Assembly (NCBI RefSeq): GCF_001424905.1
Contig: NZ_LMCU01000001.1
Span: 1,357,480 to 1,421,479 of the forward strand
Length of the DNA: 64,000 nucleotides
DNA from: Leifsonia sp. Root112D2
GTDB taxonomy: Bacteria > Actinomycetota > Actinomycetes > Actinomycetales > Microbacteriaceae
Reading direction: 5' to 3'
Shown: positions 1 to 6,471 of the stretch, in pieces
Layout of the letters: each line of letters begins with the position of its first letter
Position numbering within the stretch: position 1 is the first letter of the stretch
Program-made: the position numbers and the translations under genes
The notes under the pieces: model-generated
Database searches by the model: none
The model's input: the letters and a program-made list of their open reading frames with translations, nothing else
Told to the model about the DNA's origin: nothing

Positions 1-489
1 CGGCCAAGGGTCGAATCGCTCGGAATAGCCGCCCGAGACGACGGTACGCACCGTCCATTCAAGTTCTTCAGCCAGCCCCGTGAGGTCATCGTCACAGGCA
101 TCGCAGCCGCAATCGGGGAAGTGAAAGTCGTGGAGCAAACCGGCGTGAAGGTACACAGCCGGGAACCGCGTGAGTACAAATGTCAGCGGGGCCGCGGTCG
201 GATCGCGGGGCACGACCCGTATGGCGCGAACGACATCGTCTGGCTTGAGGAGGAAATCGGTAGCGGCCGTCGGCGTTTCCTCGACGGTCACGTCGAAGGC
301 ACTCTGCAGCCACTCGATCAGGGCAGTGGCCACGTCGTGCAGAGGCGCGAAACGCTGCAGATTACTCATCCGGGAGTATGCGTCATCGGGTGGAGAATCT
401 CTTGCCCATCGATTGCCGTAGTCGATCACGCCACCCTGCTCGTCGCGGTAGGTCTCGACCGGGAACGTGGGGCGTCGGTACTCGGTCAT
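1..489 (-). CDS. DUF6226 family protein, 3' end beyond window
   Basis: The minus-strand frame is open for 163 codons from an ATG at 489 to the window edge, so the C-terminus is missing. The N-terminus reads MTEYRRPTFPVETYRDEQG, followed by a conserved-looking SPPDDAYSRMSNLQRFAP stretch, and near the edge is a Cys-rich segment (DCGCDACDDD) that could bind a metal. This pattern matches the uncharacterised DUF6226 proteins of Microbacteriaceae as I recall them. Function unknown. The gene reads away from the toxin-antitoxin pair that follows. Confidence 0.7.
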   Translation of the reverse strand, partial: MTEYRRPTFPVETYRDEQGGVIDYGNRWARDSPPDDAYSRMSNLQRFAPLHDVATALIEWLQSAFDVTVEETPTAATDFLLKPDDVVRAIRVVPRDPTAAPLTFVLTRFPAVYLHAGLLHDFHFPDCGCDACDDDLTGLAEELEWTVRTVVSGGYSERFDPWP

Positions 490-536
490 GTTTCCACGCT
501 AGCGGTGAGCGTTGCCTTCATCGAGCACCCGCGTAG

Positions 537-941
537 TCAACTGAACAGCTTGAGGGTCTCCAACCCACGCTCGCTGATGCTGACGACATACGGTCCCGCT
601 TGAGTCGATGCGCGCCGGAAGATGGCCTTCTCGTGATCGAGCAAACGCTGCACCTTCTGCGTTCCGGTGAGTTGGTTCCTGCCGAGGGCGAAAACGCGGG
701 CCGTGGCCGCAACAACCGCTCGCGCCTCAAGCGGGCGCTTAGCAATCGCCTTGTCGCCGGTGAGCAACACTTCGCCCTCACCGCTCGCATCCCGAATCCA
801 GTCGATGTCGGCGAGGGCCTGCGCGGTGACGGAGCCGTAGCGCTCTCGCATGCTGACAACTTGCCACCCGGCGGCGCGAAGTGCCTTGGGCACCTCATGG
901 TCGCCGAGACTGCGGTCTGAGAAAAACCGCAATTCCGTCAC
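537..941 (-). CDS. PIN-like toxin, VapC45 type
   Basis: This 134-residue protein starts at a GTG and looks like the VapC45 PIN-like RNase toxins (Rv2019 type). It has an early acidic motif (FFSDRSLG), the VPKALRAAGW helix, an RYG turn, a central DIDWIRDASGEGEVLLTGDKAI segment broken here as DIDWIRDAS / GEVLLTGDKAI, and a C-terminal KAIFRRA / GPYVVSISERG part. In the family the acidic residues hold the metal used to cut RNA. It lies 6 bases downstream of the antitoxin gene on the same strand, the usual order for this pair, so the two are probably co-translated. Confidence 0.8.
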   Translation of the reverse strand: MTELRFFSDRSLGDHEVPKALRAAGWQVVSMRERYGSVTAQALADIDWIRDASGEGEVLLTGDKAIAKRPLEARAVVAATARVFALGRNQLTGTQKVQRLLDHEKAIFRRASTQAGPYVVSISERGLETLKLFS

Positions 942-947
942 GTGCGC

Positions 948-1613
948 CTACGCCGCCGCGAGTGCGAGGTTCTCGACGGTCGATGTGGGTATGTCGTAGT
1001 CGGCGGCCACATCTTGGATGGTCTCGCCGGAGGCGATGCGATCGAGTACATCGTCGACTCGGACACCGTACTCACTCAGTGTTGGTTGACCGAAATTGAT
1101 TTCCGGGTCGATCGTGTACTCCGCGCCATTTGCACGTGGGATGCGCACCTGCCCAATGAACCCGTTGCGGTAGTTCACCTGCTTGAGGTGCTCGCGGACA
1201 ATCTCCCCAAACGTCGCCTGTCCATTCCGCACCACAACGAGCCGGTTGTCGTCGAACGCCGAATTTGTCTGCCGCAGATCCCAGAGTATCTCTGCACCGT
1301 CAGTCTTCAACCGATCACTCGCCAGCGCATGCTCGATACCGATCTGCGTGCGTAGTTGCTCAAGCGCGGGGCGGATACGCGACACGGGCACGCCCGCCTT
1401 GGTGAAGGCTCGCACGATCCACGCCTCGGCGAGACCGATGAATGGCACTGTATAGCCGCGGCCAGGGCGCTGGACAGTGATGAACGCCGGCTTTCTGTTC
1501 CCGGAAGTCGTCGCGTAGCCGCTAGCCCAGTGATTGAATGTCGATTGCGGAAGGCCGAGCATAGTAGAAGCCTCACTCTGTGTGTACAGAGGAATCAGAT
1601 TGAGTTCGTCCAC
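948..1613 (-). CDS. DUF433 antitoxin, VapB45 type
   Basis: The 221-residue protein begins at GTG 1613 behind a strong Shine-Dalgarno run (AGGAGGAGG, about 7 bases upstream). Residues 8-60 look like a MerR-like helix-turn-helix (LYTQSEASTMLGLPQSTFNHW) with the TVQRPGRGYTVPFIGLAEAW segment seen in Rv2018-like antitoxins. The last 50 residues (GVRVDDVLDRIASGETIQD then DIPTSTVENLALAA) are a DUF433 domain. Members neutralise the PIN toxin encoded next and probably repress their own promoter. The high translation signal on the antitoxin compared with the GTG-started toxin fits the dosage expected of such modules. Confidence 0.8.
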   Translation of the reverse strand: MDELNLIPLYTQSEASTMLGLPQSTFNHWASGYATTSGNRKPAFITVQRPGRGYTVPFIGLAEAWIVRAFTKAGVPVSRIRPALEQLRTQIGIEHALASDRLKTDGAEILWDLRQTNSAFDDNRLVVVRNGQATFGEIVREHLKQVNYRNGFIGQVRIPRANGAEYTIDPEINFGQPTLSEYGVRVDDVLDRIASGETIQDVAADYDIPTSTVENLALAAA

Positions 1614-1691
1614 GATAACCTCCTCCTGTCGACGTCAAGGCTAGCAACCCCGGCACGTGTCGAGCACGAGCCACTCGGGCTGAAGCCCAGT

Positions 1692-1829
1692 CTAGAAGTG
1701 ACCGCCGACGTCTGACTGCATGAGAGACACGCCCCTCTCGATCTCGGGTGACAGAAAGCGGCCATGCTCCGGGCCGGATGCGACGCTGCGCACCACTTGG
1801 CGGGAGCCAGCGGTCGCACCGCGCGCGGA
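1692..1829 (-). pseudogene. Remnant of a second histidine ammonia-lyase gene (3' end)
   Basis: Read on the minus strand this stretch encodes VVRSVASGPEHGRFLSPEIE, which matches the C-terminus of the intact hutH in this window (LVRSVASGPGHDRFLSPEIE, near 6530-6620). The DNA agrees at most positions over about 60 bases, including CTCGATCTCGGG and GGGCCGGATGCGACGCTGCGCAC. The frame closes at a TAG at 1692-1694 before the normal end, and upstream it runs straight into the stop codon of the HxlR gene. No start or catalytic core remains. It looks like what is left after a duplication or an exchange with a related hut locus. Confidence 0.75.
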
Positions 1830-2471
1830 TCAGGCGGCCAGATGGAACGTGCTCGCGAAGCGGTCGAGGAGCTCGCCGTGCCCGCGCAACACCTCGACCA
1901 CGCCGGTCGCGATCGCGCGATCCGCGGCTAGCTCGCCAGAGATGAGCCGGCGGATGCCCGGGCCCGCGGCGAAGGCGAGATCGACCGGCCCATCTCCTCG
2001 CGTTACCTCGAGTGCGGAGCCATCCACCCGGATGAGCAGCTCGGCGGCACCGAAGCGCGCCGCGTACGCGGTGGTCGGCAGCTTCGCCGCCACCTGCGCC
2101 CGGAAGGCGGTGCGCAGCGCCATGGTCATCGAGTCCGGAGTGATGATCTGCTCCTCACGCGGATCGCCCATGGCTTTGAAGCCCCAGGCGCCGAGCGCGA
2201 GCACGACGGGCTCGAGCTCACGGCCATAAGGCGTCAACTCGTAGACGATGACGCGCGAGTGCGGCACGCGGCGCAGGATGCCGACCGCCTGCAACTCCTT
2301 GAGTCGCGTTGCCAGAATGTTGCTCGGAATTCGCGGGAGCCCCGCGGCGAGCTCTCCGTAGCGGCGCGGCCCGACGAGCAGGTCGCGCACGATGAGCAGG
2401 GCCCAGCGTTCACCGATGAGTTCGACAGCCCGCGTGACGCCGCAGTACTGCCCGTAGTCGCGTGCGGCCAA
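1830..2471 (-). CDS. HxlR-family winged-helix regulator with C-terminal extension
   Basis: The first 100 of 213 residues form an HxlR winged helix (YCGVTRAVELIGERWALLIV, then GPRRYGEL, RIPSNILATRLKEL and the wing YELTPYGREL). Residues 110-213 are an extra domain that may bind a ligand; it resembles sterol-carrier-like tails seen on some HxlR proteins, by impression only. The chosen start is TTG 2471, five bases after the stop of the VOC gene, with GAGG overlapping that stop, which suggests translational coupling. HxlR proteins usually act on a neighbouring promoter; a matching inverted repeat lies upstream of the VOC gene. Confidence 0.85.
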   Translation of the reverse strand: MAARDYGQYCGVTRAVELIGERWALLIVRDLLVGPRRYGELAAGLPRIPSNILATRLKELQAVGILRRVPHSRVIVYELTPYGRELEPVVLALGAWGFKAMGDPREEQIITPDSMTMALRTAFRAQVAAKLPTTAYAARFGAAELLIRVDGSALEVTRGDGPVDLAFAAGPGIRRLISGELAADRAIATGVVEVLRGHGELLDRFASTFHLAA

Positions 2472-2476
2472 CGACC

Positions 2477-2911
2477 TCAGGCCTGCTGATTCGCGAAAGC
2501 CTCGGGACCCTGCTCGGCGGCGGTCGGATCCATCCAGCCGAATTCGAGGATGTTGCCGTCGGGATCGTTGAGCTGGCGCTGGTACATGAAGCCGTAGTCC
2601 GAGGCGGGGCGCGGCTCCGCGCCGCCCGCTGCGATGCCGTCGGCGATCGCCTTGTCGACGGCTTCACGAGTGTCGAGGAAGATCGCGGTCGACACCGACG
2701 GGTTCACTGCCGGGTCGCCGATCGGAAGCTCGGTGAAGGTCTGGAAGTAGTCGCGCACCAGAATCATGAAGTAGCTGTGGTCTTCTTCGACGACGACGCA
2801 GGCCGCGTTGTGATCGGTGAAGAGCGGATTGATGGTGAATCCGAGGGCGGTGTAGAACCTTTTCGCGCGCCCCAGATCGGTCACCGGCAGGTTGACGAAC
2901 ATCGCGGTCAT
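2477..2911 (-). CDS. VOC (glyoxalase/bleomycin resistance) family protein
   Basis: This 144-residue protein carries one VOC fold: FVNLPVTDLGRAKRFYTALG at the start and NDPDGNILEFGWMD at the end, the typical C-terminal metal-ligand strand. The start ATG at 2911 follows GAGGAGACCACC; an in-frame ATG 17 codons upstream is less likely. The family includes dioxygenases, isomerases and binding proteins, and the substrate here is unknown. It forms a two-gene unit with the downstream HxlR regulator, behind a promoter that contains an inverted repeat. Confidence 0.85.
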   Translation of the reverse strand: MTAMFVNLPVTDLGRAKRFYTALGFTINPLFTDHNAACVVVEEDHSYFMILVRDYFQTFTELPIGDPAVNPSVSTAIFLDTREAVDKAIADGIAAGGAEPRPASDYGFMYQRQLNDPDGNILEFGWMDPTAAEQGPEAFANQQA

Positions 2912-2953
2912 GGTGGTCTCCTCTTCGTGGGTCCGGTACGTGGACGGTGACAA

Positions 2954-2982
2954 TACTTGCAAAAAACAAGTACTGCGTCAAG
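2954..2982 (-). promoter_or_regulatory. Promoter and probable HxlR operator of the VOC-HxlR unit
   Basis: The perfect inverted repeat TACTTG-N7-CAAGTA occupies 2954-2972. On the minus strand a -35 box TTGACG (2982-2977) is followed after 17 bases by AAGTAT, so the repeat covers the spacer and the -10 box. That placement would let the co-encoded HxlR protein block its own promoter. The regulator assignment is inferred from adjacency. Confidence 0.55.
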
Positions 2983-3035
2983 AGCTCGGGTCACGGCGAC
3001 AGCGTGATGCGGTGACCCTCCATCGGGGCAAGCGA

Positions 3036-3067
3036 AACGCTCACCGGGTGCTGGCCCGATGAGCGTT
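3036..3067. terminator. Inverted repeat, possible terminator of the second VOC gene
   Basis: AACGCTCA (3036-3043) and TGAGCGTT (3060-3067) are perfect inverted arms around a 16-base loop, just after the stop codon of the minus-strand VOC gene at 3090. There is no T-run, so intrinsic termination is only a possibility. Confidence 0.35.
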
Positions 3068-3089
3068 CCACCGTTCTGTCCGAACCCCT

Positions 3090-3464
3090 CTACAGGTAGG
3101 GCCGGGTGATGAGTTCGATCGCGTGGCCGGAAGGGTCCTTGAAATACACCCCTCGTCCTCCGTGTTCGGTGTTTGTCTCCCCCGGACGGGTCATCTGCGG
3201 ATCCGCCCAGTGGGTCACATCCCCGTCGACCAGACGCGAGTATGCACGGTCGAAGAGCTTGTCGTCGACCAGGAATGCGTAATGCTGCATCTGGATCTCG
3301 ACGGGCGGCTCCGCGAACTGCAGCATCACTCCATCGTCGAGGAGGATGTTGGTGAACAGGCCCCAGGAAGGAGCTTCCGAGGCCTCAATGAGATTCCGAT
3401 AGAACTCGGCAGACTCGTTGCGATCCTTCGAGGCGATGATGGTGTGGTTGAACGTTGCTGAAAT
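3090..3464 (-). CDS. VOC family protein, apparent ATT start
   Basis: The protein (124 residues from the proposed start) is a VOC-fold member with ATFNHTIIASKDRNESAEFY at the N-terminus and GGRGVYFKDPSGHAIELITR at the C-terminus, very like family proteins of 120-125 residues that begin MSATFNH. In this frame there is no ATG, GTG or TTG close to that point. AGGAGA stands 6-7 bases before an ATT (3464-3462), which gives ISATFNH. I therefore propose ATT as start. The alternatives are a long N-terminal extension from about 3620, which looks like non-coding translation, or a mutated ATG. Substrate unknown. Confidence 0.65.
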   Translation of the reverse strand: MSATFNHTIIASKDRNESAEFYRNLIEASEAPSWGLFTNILLDDGVMLQFAEPPVEIQMQHYAFLVDDKLFDRAYSRLVDGDVTHWADPQMTRPGETNTEHGGRGVYFKDPSGHAIELITRPYL

Positions 3465-3777
3465 GGTGACTCTCCTGTTTCTCTGCTTGTGCCTGACGTG
3501 TACTCGACGCCACTCGACGCGTGGGCATGCGAACGGCGCGCCAGAAGGAATGGGGGCGCTCGCGAGCGGCGAGACGGTTGCTCGAGCGAGGAGAACGGAT
3601 GCGGCGGTCGCGACGACCACCGCAGCCTCAGAGAACTACCGGTTTACCAAACTGTGCATGGCATAGAGCCGATCCGGTAATCACACCCCAACGATAACGC
3701 AGCAGCGTCCGGCAGTGAGCCAACCCGTGAACGCCGCAAGCCGAAGGTCTTGCGCGGCGGCGCATCCGGAGATAACA
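3465..3777. other. Gene-free stretch between VOC and ArsR genes
   Basis: No frame here gives a protein-like product on either strand. The right end holds the promoter of the ArsR gene. The left end holds only the ribosome-binding site of the minus-strand VOC gene. I see no repeat or RNA gene. Confidence 0.4.
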
Positions 3778-3795
3778 TACAACCAAATGGTTGTA
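3750..3795 (+). promoter_or_regulatory. ArsR promoter with operator centred on the start codon
   Basis: The 18-base palindrome TACAACCAAATGGTTGTA spans 3778-3795, and its centre contains the ATG of the ArsR gene. A -35-like TTGCGC (3750-3755) and a -10-like TAACAT (3773-3778) with a 17-base spacer would start transcription near 3785-3787, making the message leaderless. ArsR/AHSA1 pairs often carry an operator of this ACAACCA-TGGTTGT kind. Autorepression is inferred. Confidence 0.6.
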
Positions 3796-4143
3796 CAAGA
3801 ACTCACAGACGAAGACGTGAACCGCATCTTCCGGGCGCTCGCCGACGCAACGCGACGTGACATCGTACGCCGCACCCTGCTCGCCGAGGCCTCAGTCTCG
3901 CAACTGGCGGATGCGTATGACATGTCATTCGCGGCAGTGCAGAAGCACGTCGCGGTATTGGAGGAGGCGAGGCTCGTGGCCAAGGAACCTCGCGGTCGCG
4001 AACGGATGGTGCGAGGAGACCCCGAGCGCATCCGTCAAGCCCAGCGCCTTCTCGACCAATTCGAACAGATCTGGCGATCGAGGATCGACCGCCTCGACGC
4101 CCTCCTCGCCGAGGGCGAGACCCCATCCACCCAGAAAGGCTGA
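3787..4143 (+). CDS. ArsR-family winged-helix regulator
   Basis: The product is 118 residues from ATG 3787; a longer frame opens at 3715 but lacks homology there and would start before the likely promoter. It has the ArsR pattern: IFRALADATRRDIVRRTL, then ASVSQLADAYDMSFAAVQKH as the recognition helix, and a wing RGRERMV. No Cys metal site is visible, as expected for the subgroup paired with AHSA1/SRPBCC proteins. The next gene starts 2 bases after its stop. An operator overlaps its own start codon. Confidence 0.85.
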   Translation: MVVQELTDEDVNRIFRALADATRRDIVRRTLLAEASVSQLADAYDMSFAAVQKHVAVLEEARLVAKEPRGRERMVRGDPERIRQAQRLLDQFEQIWRSRIDRLDALLAEGETPSTQKG

Positions 4144-4145
4144 TC

Positions 4146-5126
4146 ATGCCCGTCATCTCCGTCGAGAAAGATCTCGACCTGCTCACCATCACGATCGTCG
4201 CCGAGTTCGCCGCCCCTCTCCGTCGACTGTGGGACGCCTACACCGATCCCCGGCAGATCGAGCGCTTCTGGGGTCCGCCTACATACCCCGCGACCTTCCT
4301 CCGTCACGATGCCATCACCGGTGGCCGCAGCGTTTACAAGATGACCGGACGTGAGGGCGACGAGCACTACGGATGCTGGGAGTGGACATCCGTGCAGGCG
4401 CCCGACGCATTCGAGGTGGTCGATTCCTTCGCGGATGCGACGGGCAAGCCGAACACGACCCTTCCGACCATGCGCACGGCCTTCGCCTTCGAGCCGATCG
4501 ACGCCGGATCCCGTCTCGTCACCACGTCGCGCTTCGACTCTCTTGAGCAGCTCGAGCAACTGCTCGAGATGGGGATGCTCGAGGGCACCCGCGAGGCGAT
4601 GTCCCAGATCGACACCGTGCTCGCCGACCTCGCGGCCTTCGCCGCCGACCGTGCGGTGGAGGCGCAGGTCCTCAGCGAAACGCAGGTGCGTGTGGCACGC
4701 GTCATCCGCGGCTCCCTGGAGCAGGTGTGGCGCGCACACAACGATGCCGACCTGCTGAAGAAGTGGCTGCTCGGGCCCGACGGTTGGACAATGCCGGTGT
4801 GCGAGATCGCGGCGAAGGCCGGCGACAGCTACCGCTACGAGTGGGAGAACGAAGTCGGCGGAGATCGCTTCGGATTCACCGGCGAGCTGCTGGAGTCGGA
4901 GGAGCCCTCTCGCTCCGTCACAACCGAAGCGATGATCGGAATGGACTTTCCGGCGACGCTGAACGAACTCACCCTGACGCCGGTTGAGGGCGGCACGCTC
5001 CTCTCCCTCGTCATCACCTACGCGAACGCCGAGCAGCGCGACGCCGTGCTCGCCACGGGTATGACCGGCGGCATGGAGACAAGCTACGCGCGGCTCGAGG
5101 GAATTCTGGAGTCGGCAGTCGCGTAA
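4146..5126 (+). CDS. Tandem AHSA1/SRPBCC-domain protein
   Basis: The 326-residue protein contains two AHSA1-type START-like folds. The first (about residues 8-160) begins ITIVAEFAAPLRRLWDAYTD with RFWGPPTYPA. The second (about 175-320) begins VRVARVIRGSLEQVWRAHND with KKWLLGPDGW. Single-domain relatives bind hydrophobic ligands in a deep cavity. Two domains in one chain are less usual. It is co-transcribed with the ArsR gene, two bases apart, and is the likely regulated output. No enzymatic residues can be assigned. Confidence 0.85.
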   Translation: MPVISVEKDLDLLTITIVAEFAAPLRRLWDAYTDPRQIERFWGPPTYPATFLRHDAITGGRSVYKMTGREGDEHYGCWEWTSVQAPDAFEVVDSFADATGKPNTTLPTMRTAFAFEPIDAGSRLVTTSRFDSLEQLEQLLEMGMLEGTREAMSQIDTVLADLAAFAADRAVEAQVLSETQVRVARVIRGSLEQVWRAHNDADLLKKWLLGPDGWTMPVCEIAAKAGDSYRYEWENEVGGDRFGFTGELLESEEPSRSVTTEAMIGMDFPATLNELTLTPVEGGTLLSLVITYANAEQRDAVLATGMTGGMETSYARLEGILESAVA

Positions 5127-5171
5127 GTCACGTTCCAGCAGGTGGAGCGTCGGTGTTCGGCGTTCGAGTGT

Positions 5172-5590
5172 CTACCGGAACTGCTTCAAGGCGTGGCTGT
5201 AAAGGTTCGGGTTGTCGCGGGTTTCGGCGGCCACCACAAGGGCGTGCTCTCCTATGACTCGTGTGTAAGCGCCAAGGCAGGGGATGACGACGATTTTGCT
5301 CAGCCCTGCGTGCCAGGCTGGGACTAGCGCATCAAGCGACAGGCGTTCCGGTTGCTCTTCAGGATCTCGTGGGAGAAGCCGAGACCGAGCGTCAGACTTA
5401 GCCAGGTTCCATGTCGTGTATCGGTCAGTGAAAGCTTCAGCACCAAACTCGTCGCGCCACGATGGGCCGACGAGCTGGCGGTATTTCCGGCCGGTGTTGT
5501 AGGCACACTCGAGGTCGCATTTCGATCCAGATCGGATGCCGGCAGAGGAACCTTTAGAGGCACGTCGAATAACGCGCGTGTAGTGGCTAG
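5172..5590 (-). pseudogene. Startless coding remnant, function unknown
   Basis: On the minus strand a frame is open from just after a TGA near 5592 to a TAG at 5172-5174, about 137 codons, without any ATG, GTG or TTG in its first half. The product looks like real protein: KYRQLVGPSWRDEFGAEAF, then DRYTTWNLAKSDARSRLL and a C-terminal AYTRVIGEHALVVAAETRDN. The frame begins next to the end of the GNAT gene. I read it as a gene that lost its 5' end, or one that uses an unusual start. I do not recognise the family. Confidence 0.5.
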
Positions 5591-6084
5591 ATCAGTTGCC
5601 GCTCGAAGACGATGTTGACCGGCGTGAATCCTTGTGATTCGAAGAAGCCGTGCGCGTCAGTATTAAAGTGCCATGAGTCAAGTCGCAGCGTCGACACGTT
5701 CAACGTGCGGGCCAGGCTCACCACTGCGTCCATGAGTCGTTGTCCGATACCGGTAGCTTGGGAGCTCGGTTCGACAGAGATGTGATGGATGTAGAGCACG
5801 GACGAGGCTTGCATGAATGGGTTGGCATCGCGGGTTCTGTGTTCTGCAATCAGATAGCCGATCGGCCCTGACGCTCCTGTCTCGGCGACGAGAACATGAC
5901 TGCCCTCGGCGAGCTGGGATCGGAAGAACTCTCTGATGTCATCGGCAACAGGCTCGTTGAACAAGTCTGGGCGTCCGTCCGCGTGCAGTTGTTGGATGCC
6001 GATACCGAGTTGTGTTAACGCGTCGAGGTCAACGTCTTCCGCATGACGAATCTCAACTCCTCGATCGGCATCTTCCATGATCAC
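5587..6084 (-). CDS. GNAT-family N-acetyltransferase
   Basis: The 165-residue protein has the GNAT layout: an N-terminal EIRHAEDVDLDALTQLG segment, central strand SVLYIHHISVEPSSQATGIG with the acetyl-CoA loop Q/R-x-x-G-x-G/A in the form QATGIGQRL, and a C-terminal FFESQGFTPVNIVFERQL. It would transfer an acetyl group from acetyl-CoA to an amine that cannot be predicted. GTG 6084 and ATG 6078 are both possible starts, with no clear ribosome-binding site. It stands alone, upstream of a startless remnant. Confidence 0.85.
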   Translation of the reverse strand: MIMEDADRGVEIRHAEDVDLDALTQLGIGIQQLHADGRPDLFNEPVADDIREFFRSQLAEGSHVLVAETGASGPIGYLIAEHRTRDANPFMQASSVLYIHHISVEPSSQATGIGQRLMDAVVSLARTLNVSTLRLDSWHFNTDAHGFFESQGFTPVNIVFERQLI

Positions 6085-6321
6085 AATCTACGTGGTGGTC
6101 CTAGCCACGTCATCCGACACTCAGACCTGCAGCGGGGTAGCGGGCGCCCCCGAAAGCGGGTCGGTCGTCGGCTTAGCCGCTCAGGAGAGTTCGACCGCGG
6201 AAACGCGCTGGCCCATGTTTCCGTGTAGTGACTCATCGAGGTTAGCCCTCGAGCACGCGGGCCAACCGCGCTGTGACGCACCGGTCCTTGAGCCGATCGA
6301 AGCACCTGCGAGCTCTGCTGC
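6085..6321. other. Non-coding stretch between GNAT and repeat element
   Basis: Short frames here have no family resemblance and poor codon pattern. The sequence leads into the first copy of the long inverted-end repeat. Nothing else is recognised. Confidence 0.35.
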
Positions 6322-6423
6322 CTGCGCATAACTCATGCAGAATCGGGGGCTTATCCTGAGTCTTCCGTGAATATTCGCGGGTTGCCGCGTGGGCCGATCG
6401 CAAACTGCATGAGTTATGCGCAG
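6322..6423. repeat. Inverted-end element, copy A
   Basis: A 102-base element is bounded by perfect 19-base inverted ends: CTGCGCATAACTCATGCAG and its complement. The middle contains a small hairpin around CCGTGAATATTCGCGG. The arms between ends and centre differ completely from the other copies (9032, 12873, 40603). It sits beyond the 3' end of hutH. Confidence 0.85.
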
Positions 6424-6471
6424 TTGCTTCGGCGAACTCGGCAAGCGGTAGCTTCGGCGACCGGAGGCGCT

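Noticed and set aside
3715..3786. Longer start for the ArsR gene
   Set aside because: The extra 24 residues have no family match and lie across the likely promoter and operator.
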